Origin: Vibrio sp. CB1-14
GTDB taxonomy: Bacteria > Pseudomonadota > Gammaproteobacteria > Enterobacterales > Vibrionaceae
Assembly (NCBI RefSeq): GCF_040412085.2
Contig: NZ_CP115921.1
Span: 620,001-684,000 of the forward strand
Length of the DNA stretch: 64,000 nt
Direction of reading: 5' to 3'
The notes under the pieces were generated by a model. It saw nothing but the letters and a program-made list of their open reading frames with translations, was not told the origin of the DNA and ran no database searches. Numbering within the stretch: the first letter of the stretch is position 1; every line of letters starts with the position of its first letter. Below are positions 35,067-43,709 of the stretch, piece by piece. A program made the translations under genes and the position numbers.

Positions 35067-35090
35067 GCCAGCTCTTTAACGAGAGCTGGC
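35067..35090 (+). terminator. Terminator-like hairpin after the exolyase gene
   Basis: An 8-bp stem GCCAGCTC/GAGCTGGC has an 8-base loop. Only a short T stretch follows, so termination may be partial. Confidence 0.55.
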
Positions 35091-35176
35091 TTCATCCTAG
35101 AAAACCCGCTAACTATTTGTGACCAATACACAAAATCGCTACTCTGGTTTTTAATACATCTAAGCTGGAGCCATCA

Positions 35177-36223
35177 ATGAAATACCCCAACCCTCTAACC
35201 AAAGGCAGTACCTTCGGTATCACCGCATTCTCATCCGGTATTTCACCCAAACACAATGCTCGTTTTGAATGCGTCACCAATCACCTCAAGTCGCAGGGCT
35301 TTAACATAGTGGTTGGAGACTGCTTATACGACCAAGGAAAACATGTCAGTGGCTCGGCAAAACAAAGAGCCGAAGAACTGATGTCGATGCTACTTGATGA
35401 CAGCATTGATGCGATCTACCCACCTTGGGGCGGCGAGATTGCGATGGAGCTACTGCCGCTGATTGATTTTGAAAGACTCAAGCTGGCTCGCCCTAAATGG
35501 ATTCTGGGATTTTCCGATGTCAGCACAATATCGGCGACCTTTGCTTGCAAACTTGGCTGGGCAACTGGGCATTGTTCAAACCTGATGGATCTCGCGCCCA
35601 ATGCTATCGATCCTCTCACTTCAAGTACGCTTCAACATTTTGCAACGCCGAGTGGAGGCAATTTCACTCAAGAGGCGCTTGAGCACTATGCGAGTTGTTG
35701 GCCTGACTTCGTAAACGCTCCGGAATCTGGCCTTGAGCTAGACACAAAAACATGTTGGAAATGGCTGACAAAGCCTTCCCACGGGGACACTATTCAAGGG
35801 CGACTCATTGGCGGGTGCTGGGATACTCTCTCACATCTTTTTGGCACGGAGTACCTCGATCTTAAAGCGATGTCAGAACGCGAGCCTGAGGGTCTTATTC
35901 TTTACTTAGAGAATGCAGAAATGCCGCCAACGGAAGTGGCTAGAAGCATTCTAAGCATGGAATATCGCGGCGTCTTTGAATGCATTAACGGCTTACTTAT
36001 CGGCCGTAGTGCAGCACCAGATGAAACCGATTCGAATCGCCTCAGCTATTACGAGTGTCTAAGACAATACCTCGGCGATCTCCCTATTCCAGTAATGATT
36101 GATCTCGATATTGGCCACAAGCCGCCTAACTTAACGCTAATCAATGGGGCACTGGCATCCGTATCGCTTAGCGCCAAGTCAGAGGAACACATTGGCTCAA
36201 TTACCCAGACTTTAGCACCATAA
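35177..36223 (+). CDS. S66-family peptidase (LD-carboxypeptidase / MccF-like)
   Basis: A 348-residue serine peptidase of family S66. It shows an N-terminal GSTFGITAFSSGIS, the nucleophile motif ILGFSDVST (Ser near residue 115), the Glu in YLENAEMPPTE near 245 and the His in DLDIGHKPPN near 313, which together form the Ser-Glu-His triad. It has no signal peptide. The family covers muropeptide LD-carboxypeptidases and MccF-type enzymes that cleave aminoacyl-nucleotide conjugates; the sequence resembles the MccF side. GGAG stands before the ATG. It lies after a weak terminator at the end of the uxaC-lyase unit, and its link to uronate use is unclear. Confidence 0.85.
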   Translation: MKYPNPLTKGSTFGITAFSSGISPKHNARFECVTNHLKSQGFNIVVGDCLYDQGKHVSGSAKQRAEELMSMLLDDSIDAIYPPWGGEIAMELLPLIDFERLKLARPKWILGFSDVSTISATFACKLGWATGHCSNLMDLAPNAIDPLTSSTLQHFATPSGGNFTQEALEHYASCWPDFVNAPESGLELDTKTCWKWLTKPSHGDTIQGRLIGGCWDTLSHLFGTEYLDLKAMSEREPEGLILYLENAEMPPTEVARSILSMEYRGVFECINGLLIGRSAAPDETDSNRLSYYECLRQYLGDLPIPVMIDLDIGHKPPNLTLINGALASVSLSAKSEEHIGSITQTLAP

Positions 36224-36232
36224 AATAGCAAA

Positions 36233-36253
36233 AGAGCCTCACAAAGAGGCTCT
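36233..36253. terminator. Terminator between convergent S66 and OYE genes
   Basis: An 8-bp stem AGAGCCTC/GAGGCTCT closes over ACAAA. The reverse-strand side has the better T-rich tail, so it mainly serves the OYE gene. Confidence 0.75.
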
Positions 36254-36261
36254 AAACACGT

Positions 36262-37353
36262 TTAAGCGCTGTATTCTGGATAATCGATATACCCTTTCTC
36301 ATCACCGCCATACAAGCTCAGCCTTGCATCGGCATCAAACTCAGCCAGTGGCCAGTTGTTTTTGAAACGCGCCACAAGATCTGGATTGGTCACATACGGT
36401 GTGCCAAATGCCACAAGGTCGGCGTAGTTCTTTTCAAGCAGAACAGTAGCACTCTCTTTCGTCAACTTGCCTGCAATCATAATTGGGTTCGGGTAAATGT
36501 CGCGCACCTCTTTACGGAAAGACTCTGGCGCTTCAACATAACGCGAGATATTTTCAGAGAAATGCACATAAGCAAGATTCGTTGGAGCCAGCGCAACAAG
36601 TGCCTTTTTCACCACTTCGACAATCTCTGGATCTTCTTCGGCAAAGCCTTCCATGACGTGTGGCGAAACACGAATCGCGACTTTATCACCACCGATTTCA
36701 TTCACCACCGTTTGCATCACTTCAACGAGTAAACGGATACGGTTTTCTTGAGAACCACCATATTGGTCAGTACGTTGGTTGCTAGAAAGTCGCATAAACT
36801 GATCAAGCAAGTAACCGTGCGCTGCATGGATTTCAATACCGTCGAAGCCCGCTTCAATCGCGTTTTTCGCGGCTTGCACATAATCGGTAATAGTTTGCTG
36901 AATATCTTGCTCAGTCATTGCACGAGGTTCGCCAGTTTCAATCATACCGAAGCCACCTTCTGGTAGCGGACCGAATACTTGGTCAGCTTCTTTAATCGCC
37001 GACGCAGACAAAACCTGTTCACCCGTGATGGATTCATGGCTACGACGACCTACGTGCCAAAGCTGAATGAATACTTTGCTGCCTTGGTCGTGGATCGCTT
37101 TCGTGACTTTTTTCCAACCATCGATGTGCGCTTGGGTATAGATACCCGGGGTCATCGAGTAACCACGACCAATGGCCGAGATCGGCGCACCTTCAGTGAT
37201 GATAAGACCTGCATTCGCGCGCTGTGCGTAGTAAGTCGCCATCATGTCATTCGGCACATCACCCGGTTGAGTGGTGCGAGAACGGGTCATCGGTGCCATC
37301 GCGATGCGATTGCTTAGCTCAAGTTGGCCGTAGTTAAAATTAGAAAAGATCAT
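36262..37353 (-). CDS. Old Yellow Enzyme family alkene reductase (NemA-like)
   Basis: A 363-residue FMN-dependent reductase with a TIM barrel. NRIAMAPMTRSRT near residue 20, FIQLWHVGRRSH near 96, the catalytic-pair region HAAHGYLLDQFM (His/His near 178-181) and RVSPH follow in the family order. It reduces alpha,beta-unsaturated carbonyls, nitro groups or quinones with NAD(P)H. ATG 37353 with GAGGG upstream is preferred over a TTG 15 bases earlier. It lies next to a LysR gene on the same strand, a common pairing for redox-electrophile response. Confidence 0.9.
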   Translation of the reverse strand: MIFSNFNYGQLELSNRIAMAPMTRSRTTQPGDVPNDMMATYYAQRANAGLIITEGAPISAIGRGYSMTPGIYTQAHIDGWKKVTKAIHDQGSKVFIQLWHVGRRSHESITGEQVLSASAIKEADQVFGPLPEGGFGMIETGEPRAMTEQDIQQTITDYVQAAKNAIEAGFDGIEIHAAHGYLLDQFMRLSSNQRTDQYGGSQENRIRLLVEVMQTVVNEIGGDKVAIRVSPHVMEGFAEEDPEIVEVVKKALVALAPTNLAYVHFSENISRYVEAPESFRKEVRDIYPNPIMIAGKLTKESATVLLEKNYADLVAFGTPYVTNPDLVARFKNNWPLAEFDADARLSLYGGDEKGYIDYPEYSA

Positions 37354-37479
37354 GTCGTATGCCCTCAATATCGTAATGGGGACATTTTAGCGACGAGTGA
37401 CCTCTAGATTGAGAGCAATAATCACAAATGGCTTTTGTCAAAAATGCAAAAGCCAGCGGAGCAAAGAAGGAAATAACGA

Positions 37480-38361
37480 CTACAGCGATAGCCTAGGCTG
37501 GATAAACTCAATAAACGCAGTAATGCGGCGCGCAACCGACGACGAGCGGTAATAGACCGCATTGACTTGCTCGCGACCCGTCGTAGTGAGTTTTTCTGAC
37601 TCAAGAAGTGGCACCAAGCGCCCTTCTTCAATATCTTGTTTGACCATAAAGCCCGACATACACGCAATCCCGTTCCCCGCAAGAGTCAACTGGCGCACCG
37701 TCTCACCGTTACTCGACACCATGCTTGGCTGAATCGTTGGGTTGCCGGGTAGTGGCCATTGGTTAAGTACCTTCGCACCGACAAAGCCGATTAAACTATG
37801 CGTACTCAAATCAGCAGCCGATTTGGGGTAGCCACGCTGGGCAAGGTAATCGGGTGATGCGACGAGATACAACAGGCTCTTTCCTAGCGGTTTCGCATGC
37901 AGCGTTGAGTCAGTTAATTTACCAATACGAATCGCAACATCGGTGCGCTTCTCAAGCAAATCAACAAACCCTTCGTTGGAGGTGAGCTCAAGCTCAATAT
38001 CTGGATAGTCTTTATTAAACTCAGCGATAAGTGGCACCAGTTGATGCAGTACAAATGGACTTGCAGCATCCACTCTCAATCGCCCTTTTGGCAGCTCACC
38101 TCTAGCCACAATCTCCTCTTCGGTCTGCTGAAGAATACGCAGTCCTTCACGGACACCCTCGACAAACTGACGACCTTCGTCGGTGAGTTCAATACGGCGA
38201 GTGGTACGGTTTAAAAGCGTCACCCCAAGTTGGGTCTCAAGCTTACTCACACTGCGAGACACCTTCGCAACTTGAATGTCGAGCACCTCTGCCGCAGCAG
38301 AAAAACCACCACTATCGACAACAGAGAGTAATATTTCCAGATCATCAGAACGAGTAAGCAT
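37480..38361 (-). CDS. LysR-family transcriptional regulator
   Basis: A 293-residue LysR protein (CrgA/DsdC-like subgroup). The N-terminal helix-turn-helix reads LEILLSVVDSGGFSAAAEVL followed by VSRSVSKLETQLGVTLLNRT. The effector domain begins GRLRVDAASPFVLHQLVPLI near residue 95. It is upstream of the alkene reductase gene on the same strand with a 126-base gap, so it may control that gene and itself. The ligand is unknown. Confidence 0.9.
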   Translation of the reverse strand: MLTRSDDLEILLSVVDSGGFSAAAEVLDIQVAKVSRSVSKLETQLGVTLLNRTTRRIELTDEGRQFVEGVREGLRILQQTEEEIVARGELPKGRLRVDAASPFVLHQLVPLIAEFNKDYPDIELELTSNEGFVDLLEKRTDVAIRIGKLTDSTLHAKPLGKSLLYLVASPDYLAQRGYPKSAADLSTHSLIGFVGAKVLNQWPLPGNPTIQPSMVSSNGETVRQLTLAGNGIACMSGFMVKQDIEEGRLVPLLESEKLTTTGREQVNAVYYRSSSVARRITAFIEFIQPRLSL

Positions 38362-38401
38362 GTTTATTTCATAAATTGCAAAAGCGATGCCTTAGAGTAT
38401 A

Positions 38402-38929
38402 TCAATTTGGCAATGATCGGCGAGAAAGATCACGGGCTAAAATCAACGCCAGTCCGAGAATTTGCAGAAACACTGCGATGTTTTTGTAATACGCCATGTC
38501 TTCTTCGACGCTTGCTAACGTTTCTGAGAGCTCCAAATTGTCTAGATAGAGCCCATCAATCAAATCCCTTTGCGTATCTTGCGCGCTATTAATCATAGCC
38601 ATCAATTCAGGCAGGTGCTTACGATGAATCGGCGGAACTTGAGCGGTCACCCATTGAGATAGGTGCCCTCTCAACATATCCGAAATATCAGTATCAATAT
38701 CATCACCATCAAGGTGCAGAAGCAATGCTTCGCGCTTTCTTTCCAGAGTTTCTACTTGGTTCCACGCAAGCTGCATCGAATACAGATTTGCCTCTTTACG
38801 TTCTTGTATTAAAGCAATATCACTCGACATTCTGTCCAGTACTTGGCTCGAAAGCACAATCGCCATCACGTTAAGGATAAGACCAATAGAGACCATCACC
38901 CAAGCTGGCGGCAGTAATGCTCGTGTCAT
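38402..38929 (-). CDS. Uncharacterised two-span membrane protein with coiled-coil domain
   Basis: A 175-residue protein with one hydrophobic segment at each end (PAWVMVSIGLILNVMAIVLS near residues 8-27 and NIAVFLQILGLALILARDLS near 150-169). Between them is a charged, largely helical stretch of about 120 residues that is probably periplasmic or a coiled coil. GGAGATAAGG precedes the ATG. I do not recognise the family. The two-helix shape is like an unlinked sensor module, but no signalling domain is attached. Confidence 0.65.
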   Translation of the reverse strand: MTRALLPPAWVMVSIGLILNVMAIVLSSQVLDRMSSDIALIQERKEANLYSMQLAWNQVETLERKREALLLHLDGDDIDTDISDMLRGHLSQWVTAQVPPIHRKHLPELMAMINSAQDTQRDLIDGLYLDNLELSETLASVEEDMAYYKNIAVFLQILGLALILARDLSRRSLPN

Positions 38930-39063
38930 CCTTATCTCCCTCTGTTTTTATTCAGTGTAGGCAACAATCGTGATTCGTCACACAACTGGCATAAAATCAA
39001 TCAGGTACCTAACCTTATAACAGTGTTACTGAGATTTCTCAGAGTGAGACCAACCGAGTGGCC

Positions 39064-39723
39064 ATGTATCAAGTGTCTATGCATCAAGTAAAAATGTACC
39101 AACTGACCCTTTATCAACTACTGTTGATTATTGTTGCTTCTACCCCTTTCGCAGCTAGCGCAAGCTGGTTCAACGAGCACAATATTGATAAATTTGACCG
39201 CATCGAAACCCACAGGGTGTGGGGGTTTGGTGATCTGGTTGAAGATAAATTTACCACATACGGTATTCGCTGCGATGATCGCTCGAAGTTGCTCATCACC
39301 TTCGGTCTTGCTCAAGACTTGGATGAAGAAAACGCCAAAGTGGATTTGGTATTTAAAGTCGACAATAACAAACCGCTGGCTTTTGAGGGGCAATTGTTCT
39401 CAAACAGCAAAGAGTCTGGATTTGTGAGAGCCGACAAGCAAAACTTAGCGCTGATCAATCGACTGATATTACAGAGTAAGGAAGGCAGTACTGTCGATAT
39501 TCGAGCCTCCAACAAAGACCAAAGTCAGTTTATTGAATACTCGGTATCGCTCTCTGGGTTTACCCGATTTAGCCAAGCCACTAGAGACGCTTGCGGGGTT
39601 GGAACGATTAAGCTCACCGTCACCCCAAAAGACAAGGCTGAGCTTATTCGCCTCAAACAGCAACTTAAAGATATAGAAAAGAAAATTGCCGAGATTGAGG
39701 CTAAGTACTCGACTGGTTTTTAG
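39064..39723 (+). CDS. Exported protein of unknown function with repeated start region
   Basis: A protein of about 219 residues with a signal peptide ending near FAASAS. The visible start region is a degenerate five-residue repeat, MYQVS, MHQVK, MYQLT, LYQLL, which gives three in-frame ATGs (39064, 39079, 39094) and a GTG at 39058. The true start may be the last ATG, which leaves a normal signal peptide. The mature part has a beta-rich domain (YGIRCDDRSKLLITFGLAQD) and a C-terminal coiled coil (LKQQLKDIEKKIAEIEAKY). Two Cys are visible. The domain resembles periplasmic VasI/TagC-type helpers only weakly, so no function is assigned. Confidence 0.65.
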   Translation: MYQVSMHQVKMYQLTLYQLLLIIVASTPFAASASWFNEHNIDKFDRIETHRVWGFGDLVEDKFTTYGIRCDDRSKLLITFGLAQDLDEENAKVDLVFKVDNNKPLAFEGQLFSNSKESGFVRADKQNLALINRLILQSKEGSTVDIRASNKDQSQFIEYSVSLSGFTRFSQATRDACGVGTIKLTVTPKDKAELIRLKQQLKDIEKKIAEIEAKYSTGF

Positions 39724-40027
39724 CTTCTTATCATCGAGAAGTGGAAAGTAATCATCGCTGCAATACCAAAGCTTATCAAAAGAAAGGTACACGAGGTTTG
39801 AGACGATAAGCCCTGCCATAGCAAAAATAGTGATTTGCATTCCCCTTAGCCAGCCTTTGAATCGTTTATTGAGTTAAGTCTATTGAGTGTGGACAAGAAT
39901 CTCGGTATCTCCACAGGCAATACCCCCCTTCTGAAACAAGACTCAAATAAAAACGCCGCGAAACTCAGGAGCAGCGGCGTTAAAGACAGGGGGTTTAGTT
40001 TTTTAAATAGAATGTTAACTTCGTTCT
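39724..40027. other. Gene-free interval with terminator
   Basis: These 304 bases lie between convergent genes. They contain the hairpin AACGCCGC/GCGGCGTT at 39952-39981, whose reverse-strand side is followed by a T-rich tail. It is the terminator of the five-gene operon that ends with the alpha/beta hydrolase. Nothing else is evident. Confidence 0.65.
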
Positions 40028-40858
40028 CTAGGCTGTATTTTGCAAATCTAATGGCGCCAATAAAGCATCCGCTTCGACAAGCCATTGCCCAACGATGCGG
40101 TTGAACTCCTCAGGCTGTTCGGCCATCACCCAGTGATGAGTGGACAATCCCACCACTTTGTTGCCTTCAATGTCAGCCATTTTTCTCTGCCATGGACTTG
40201 AGTGAAACATACCTACTTTGTCTTTTCCGTAGATAAACAAGAAAGGTACCTGAATATCAAGCGGCTTCGTTCCCAGTTCGCGCTTCATGAACACACTACT
40301 CCAGCGCCAATGATAGGGATAATTCATACCAGAATGGATACGAGAGATTTCGCCCGGCGCGCCGAAAATTGTCGCCATTTTTCGCGTCATCCAATCGCCA
40401 ACTTTTCCTCCTAGATTCCATGCCAGCATCAACCATAGCTGGTAGCCCAGTAAAATTGCTTTAGCTTTCGCAGGCAGCACTAAGTCTTTTGAGCTCGCAT
40501 CACCGATATCCACGCCAACAATACGATTCACCTTTTCAGGATGGCGCATCGCATATTGGTAGCCAAACACGCAGCCCCAGTCATGAAGCAACAAGGTCAC
40601 CGGCTTGCCCTTTGAAATGGACTCTATGATGGTATCGAACAGAGTCAACATAGAGTCTAAGTCATGATATTGGCGTGGCTGCCCAAGCTCATAACCCGGC
40701 AGCGAAAATCTAACACAGCGATAGCGCGACTTAAGCTGCTCAACTTGGCTATCCCACAAACGATAGGTATCCGGCCAGCCATGAATCATCACTATGGTGT
40801 GCTCACCGTCGCCTTCAATATGAACATCAATGTCTTCAATAACCTGTCGTTGTTCCAT
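40028..40858 (-). CDS. Alpha/beta hydrolase, epoxide-hydrolase-like
   Basis: A 276-residue alpha/beta hydrolase. IHGWPDTYRLWDSQV (about residues 25-39) forms the oxyanion loop. The nucleophile elbow LLHDWGCVFGY has Asp in place of Ser (about residue 92), as in epoxide hydrolases and dehalogenases. The base His is in THHWVMAEQPEEF near 244. There is no signal peptide, so it should be cytoplasmic. It is the last gene of a five-gene operon with a chalcone-isomerase-like protein, an outer-membrane protein and two multi-span membrane proteins. Confidence 0.85.
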   Translation of the reverse strand: MEQRQVIEDIDVHIEGDGEHTIVMIHGWPDTYRLWDSQVEQLKSRYRCVRFSLPGYELGQPRQYHDLDSMLTLFDTIIESISKGKPVTLLLHDWGCVFGYQYAMRHPEKVNRIVGVDIGDASSKDLVLPAKAKAILLGYQLWLMLAWNLGGKVGDWMTRKMATIFGAPGEISRIHSGMNYPYHWRWSSVFMKRELGTKPLDIQVPFLFIYGKDKVGMFHSSPWQRKMADIEGNKVVGLSTHHWVMAEQPEEFNRIVGQWLVEADALLAPLDLQNTA

Positions 40859-40915
40859 TTTTACCTCCCACCTTAGGTTAGGGTCAGTTATTGATTCCGT
40901 CTAAAGTACAGTGAT

Positions 40916-41476
40916 TTAATGAGACAGCATGGCTTTCTTCAGCGATTTATCCGTCGGTTTATCACCTAACCAGACCGCGAGCAGAGCTTGGCGAAACGCA
41001 TCATCTTCGACCAATACGCGCAGCTCACCATTTTTATAACTATAAATGCCTTCACCGGGCACGCTCATCAAGGTGAACTGATCACCCTCTGTCACTTCAT
41101 CAGCAAAGGTCAACTCAACAAACTTAGCAATACTGGCATCAATTGGCGCCGTGTTGCCGCCCGTCGCATTATCAAAACCTTCGTTGAGCGCATCGGCCAG
41201 TTTTTCTTTGGTGATCATGCTAGAAGTAATGTTAAGACGAATAGCGGATGCCTGTTCACCACCAATCAGAGGCGCGGCCTCGGTTGCAGGCAAAGCGGTA
41301 AACAGGGAGCCAACATACAAGTCCATAAAGAACTTGCTGCGCACACCGGCACCATTCAAGGTGAGTTCTTGCTGCTGTGTGGTCAAGGTATCGGGCACGT
41401 CGATCCCACTGATCGTTTTTGCTTGTGCAGTAACAGAGACAGCAGCGAGTAAAGTCATTAGTAACGGTAATTTCAT
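40916..41476 (-). CDS. Periplasmic chalcone-isomerase-like protein
   Basis: A 186-residue exported protein with signal peptide MKLPLLMTLLAAVSVTAQAK. The mature part has the chalcone-isomerase fold pattern: ISGIDVPDTLTTQQQELTLN, GAGVRSKFFMDLYVGSLF and a C-terminal region ending LAVWLGDKPTDKSLKKAML. Bacterial members lack flavonoid substrates; some bind fatty acids or related hydrophobic ligands. It lies 57 bases upstream of the hydrolase gene and downstream of an outer-membrane protein gene, with a perfect palindrome just before its ribosome site. Confidence 0.85.
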   Translation of the reverse strand: MKLPLLMTLLAAVSVTAQAKTISGIDVPDTLTTQQQELTLNGAGVRSKFFMDLYVGSLFTALPATEAAPLIGGEQASAIRLNITSSMITKEKLADALNEGFDNATGGNTAPIDASIAKFVELTFADEVTEGDQFTLMSVPGEGIYSYKNGELRVLVEDDAFRQALLAVWLGDKPTDKSLKKAMLSH

Positions 41477-41487
41477 GGTTTCTCCTT

Positions 41488-41511
41488 ATGACCCCTAAAT
41501 TTAGGGGTCAT
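41488..41511. repeat. 24-base perfect palindrome before the chalcone-isomerase-like gene
   Basis: ATGACCCCTAAA and its exact inverse meet with no spacer. It lies between the outer-membrane protein stop and the AAGGAG of the next gene, about 12 bases before the start codon. It could fold as an intercistronic hairpin or serve as a protein-binding site. Confidence 0.75.
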
Positions 41512-41535
41512 GTATTGTCAATGAATGCTCAAACG

Positions 41536-42396
41536 TTAGAAGGCGTAGTTGTATTCAAGCCATACTTTGTCCGGAGCATCACTGTCAGAGAAGTTATGGT
41601 AGTTAAGACGTAGGTTTTGACGGTTGGTGATCTGGTAACCGAGCGTCAACTCGATTTGCTGAGGGCTCAGCTCTAAACCGCCCTCAGCGACAGGTTTATC
41701 CCAGCTCTTTCCGCCAAACTCATCGGTGTAAGTCCAAGCACCCAACACCCACCAAGAGTCATTGAACTTGTAACGGCCATAGACCTTAACCGAATAGATA
41801 GTCGACGCCCAATCAATACCGCTACTGCTAAGATTGTTGGCGGCGGCCATTGCGGGGTCATAGCTTGCGAGTTTACTGGTGTTGTCCTCCATAATGACGC
41901 CACCCGCCATCAATACCGGCCAGATAAACGCATTATCACCAATCGGTAGCGTCGCGACTGCGCCAGCTTGAATTACTGCGGTCTGACCGTAAAAAGGATG
42001 GTCTTTAACCACCGCATCCACCATATGTCCAAGGCCGTTAGTGGTATTCACCGAGCCATAGCGGAAACGATAGTTGCGGTTGGTGGTCTTATCGTTCATT
42101 TGAGGCACGACCATCCCACCCATGACTTTAGTGCCTGAGAATTTTGGATCGCCGCCCTTTTCATCAAACACATCGTTGAACTCTAGGATGAAACCGGATT
42201 TACGGTCTGAGTCGGGCTCAGACAGCATGTACATCGCTTTTAGGTTCATCCCTTCGTTACCGTAGCCTACGCCTAACGCGGTATAGGCTTCAGTTGGGCT
42301 CGACATGTCAATTTGTTGCTCAGCTTCCTCGTTAGCAAGAGCAGCACCAGAACAAACAAGGGCGATTGAGGTCATTGGAATTAGGTAAGATTTCAT
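41536..42396 (-). CDS. Outer-membrane beta-barrel protein of unknown function
   Basis: A 286-residue exported protein with signal peptide to about ALAN. Alternating aromatic strands (YTALGVGYGNEGMNLKAMYM, YRFRYGSVNT, YGRYKFNDSWWVLGAWTY) end in LEYNYAF with a terminal Phe, as expected of an outer-membrane barrel. It lies in the operon between two multi-span membrane protein genes and a chalcone-isomerase-like gene. I recognise no specific family; a passive channel for a hydrophobic or lipid ligand would be a guess. Confidence 0.7.
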   Translation of the reverse strand: MKSYLIPMTSIALVCSGAALANEEAEQQIDMSSPTEAYTALGVGYGNEGMNLKAMYMLSEPDSDRKSGFILEFNDVFDEKGGDPKFSGTKVMGGMVVPQMNDKTTNRNYRFRYGSVNTTNGLGHMVDAVVKDHPFYGQTAVIQAGAVATLPIGDNAFIWPVLMAGGVIMEDNTSKLASYDPAMAAANNLSSSGIDWASTIYSVKVYGRYKFNDSWWVLGAWTYTDEFGGKSWDKPVAEGGLELSPQQIELTLGYQITNRQNLRLNYHNFSDSDAPDKVWLEYNYAF

Positions 42397-42455
42397 AATT
42401 TGGCTCCACTACAATAATGAGACATATAACTGTTTTTATTACAAATTTATTAGTA

Positions 42456-43622
42456 TTAAGAGAGAACTGACGCCATGCGCTGTTCGCGCGTTTTTCTAAA
42501 GAACAACCAGGCATAGATGCCGTTTGCCACAAAGCTCGCCAATCCCGCTAATAACATGAGCTCATCGTTGCGCGGCAGCACCACCACGTTGCTTTCGTAC
42601 ATAAATGGACAACTGAAGTAATACATAAAGGAACCCGCCAGCGTGAAGGCGCGCGCCTGCAGCCAAGTACCTTTCTTGATAAACAGTGATGGCAGAGTTG
42701 CCGCCACCAGAACCATGGCCTGCGCTGTAGCACTGCCAGGGAAGTTGAGGTAAACAAACACGATGTTCCAGATGTCGTAAGCGATGATCCAAAACGTGGT
42801 CATTGCAGGCCACACCATGTCTTTTTGTTTTGATTTGTCAGCGTGGATCTGTGCCCAGCCCGCCAGAGTGATGATAGAGAGCAAGCCACCGGTCGCATTA
42901 AGAATGTTGGCCATGTTGCCCATAGTGAAATCTTGCAGCACCGCCTCTGAAATATTCAGCGCCAAGAACGCAGCAGCGCCAAAACGTGCCCACTTTTTAT
43001 CGCCAATAGGGGTAAATCGGATAAGGGTAAACAGCGCGGCGGCACCGACTACCGAGTAAAGCTTGACCCACTTAAACCAGTAGGTAACGCCGTAGCTACT
43101 GAATAGGGGAATAAGTGCAATCGGCAGTACGAACCAAAGTAGGTAGTTCGCCCATTTCACATGACGGCAAAGCTCATTGAGTGCAATCAAGCCGACCAAT
43201 ACAAACAGCACATGCAGATAAGCACGGGTTTGATACAGTTTATGGAAGTTGCAATGGCTACCATCCTTGGTAAAGCGCATCTGATCGCGATCGGTATACG
43301 CGAAAGTCGCGTTATCAAAGTCAGTGATATCATCGCCAGCATTGCTACGGATCACAACTTGACCCTCTTCGATGTACCAGTTTTGAACTTCAGTCTTGTT
43401 AAAACCACCAGACTGTCTAAGCACTTTGACTTTACCGTCCGCCAGGAAATCAAGGCGATAAAACAGACTGCCCTCGCCAGGGTCGCCATCAAACGTCCCT
43501 TGCCAAGTTTCACCAATAAGTTGTTGTTCGTTATAGCCTTGATCGGCAGCTGCAAGCGGAGACATAAACGCCGCGCACAGTGTTACCAACAACGCCAAAA
43601 TCTGTGCTGTTAATCTTTTCAT
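42456..43622 (-). CDS. Multi-span membrane protein with N-terminal exported lipocalin-like domain (DUF5692-like)
   Basis: A 388-residue protein. A signal peptide-like start (LLVTLCAAFMSPLAAADQ) leads to a roughly 100-residue soluble domain (IGETWQGTFDGDPGEGSLFY and FLADGKVKVLRQSGGF) that looks like a small beta-barrel. About eight membrane spans follow. The membrane part resembles the neighbour at 43710 (shared WFKWVKLYSV versus WFRWAKTVSV; LNISEAVLQDFTMGN versus LNIAEATLKDLVTGN; YDIWNIVFVYLNF versus TTWNLAFVYGEN). The two are paralogs and may form a complex. The DUF5692 label is from memory of the family pattern and is moderately sure. Confidence 0.65.
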   Translation of the reverse strand: MKRLTAQILALLVTLCAAFMSPLAAADQGYNEQQLIGETWQGTFDGDPGEGSLFYRLDFLADGKVKVLRQSGGFNKTEVQNWYIEEGQVVIRSNAGDDITDFDNATFAYTDRDQMRFTKDGSHCNFHKLYQTRAYLHVLFVLVGLIALNELCRHVKWANYLLWFVLPIALIPLFSSYGVTYWFKWVKLYSVVGAAALFTLIRFTPIGDKKWARFGAAAFLALNISEAVLQDFTMGNMANILNATGGLLSIITLAGWAQIHADKSKQKDMVWPAMTTFWIIAYDIWNIVFVYLNFPGSATAQAMVLVAATLPSLFIKKGTWLQARAFTLAGSFMYYFSCPFMYESNVVVLPRNDELMLLAGLASFVANGIYAWLFFRKTREQRMASVLS

Positions 43623-43709
43623 ACCATCACCTGTGTCAGGTTTTGAAGTGGTGGCCTAATGACGTCGTCATCAACTAGGCCACCGGGGGAGAGCCTTTAA
43701 GCTATTTGC

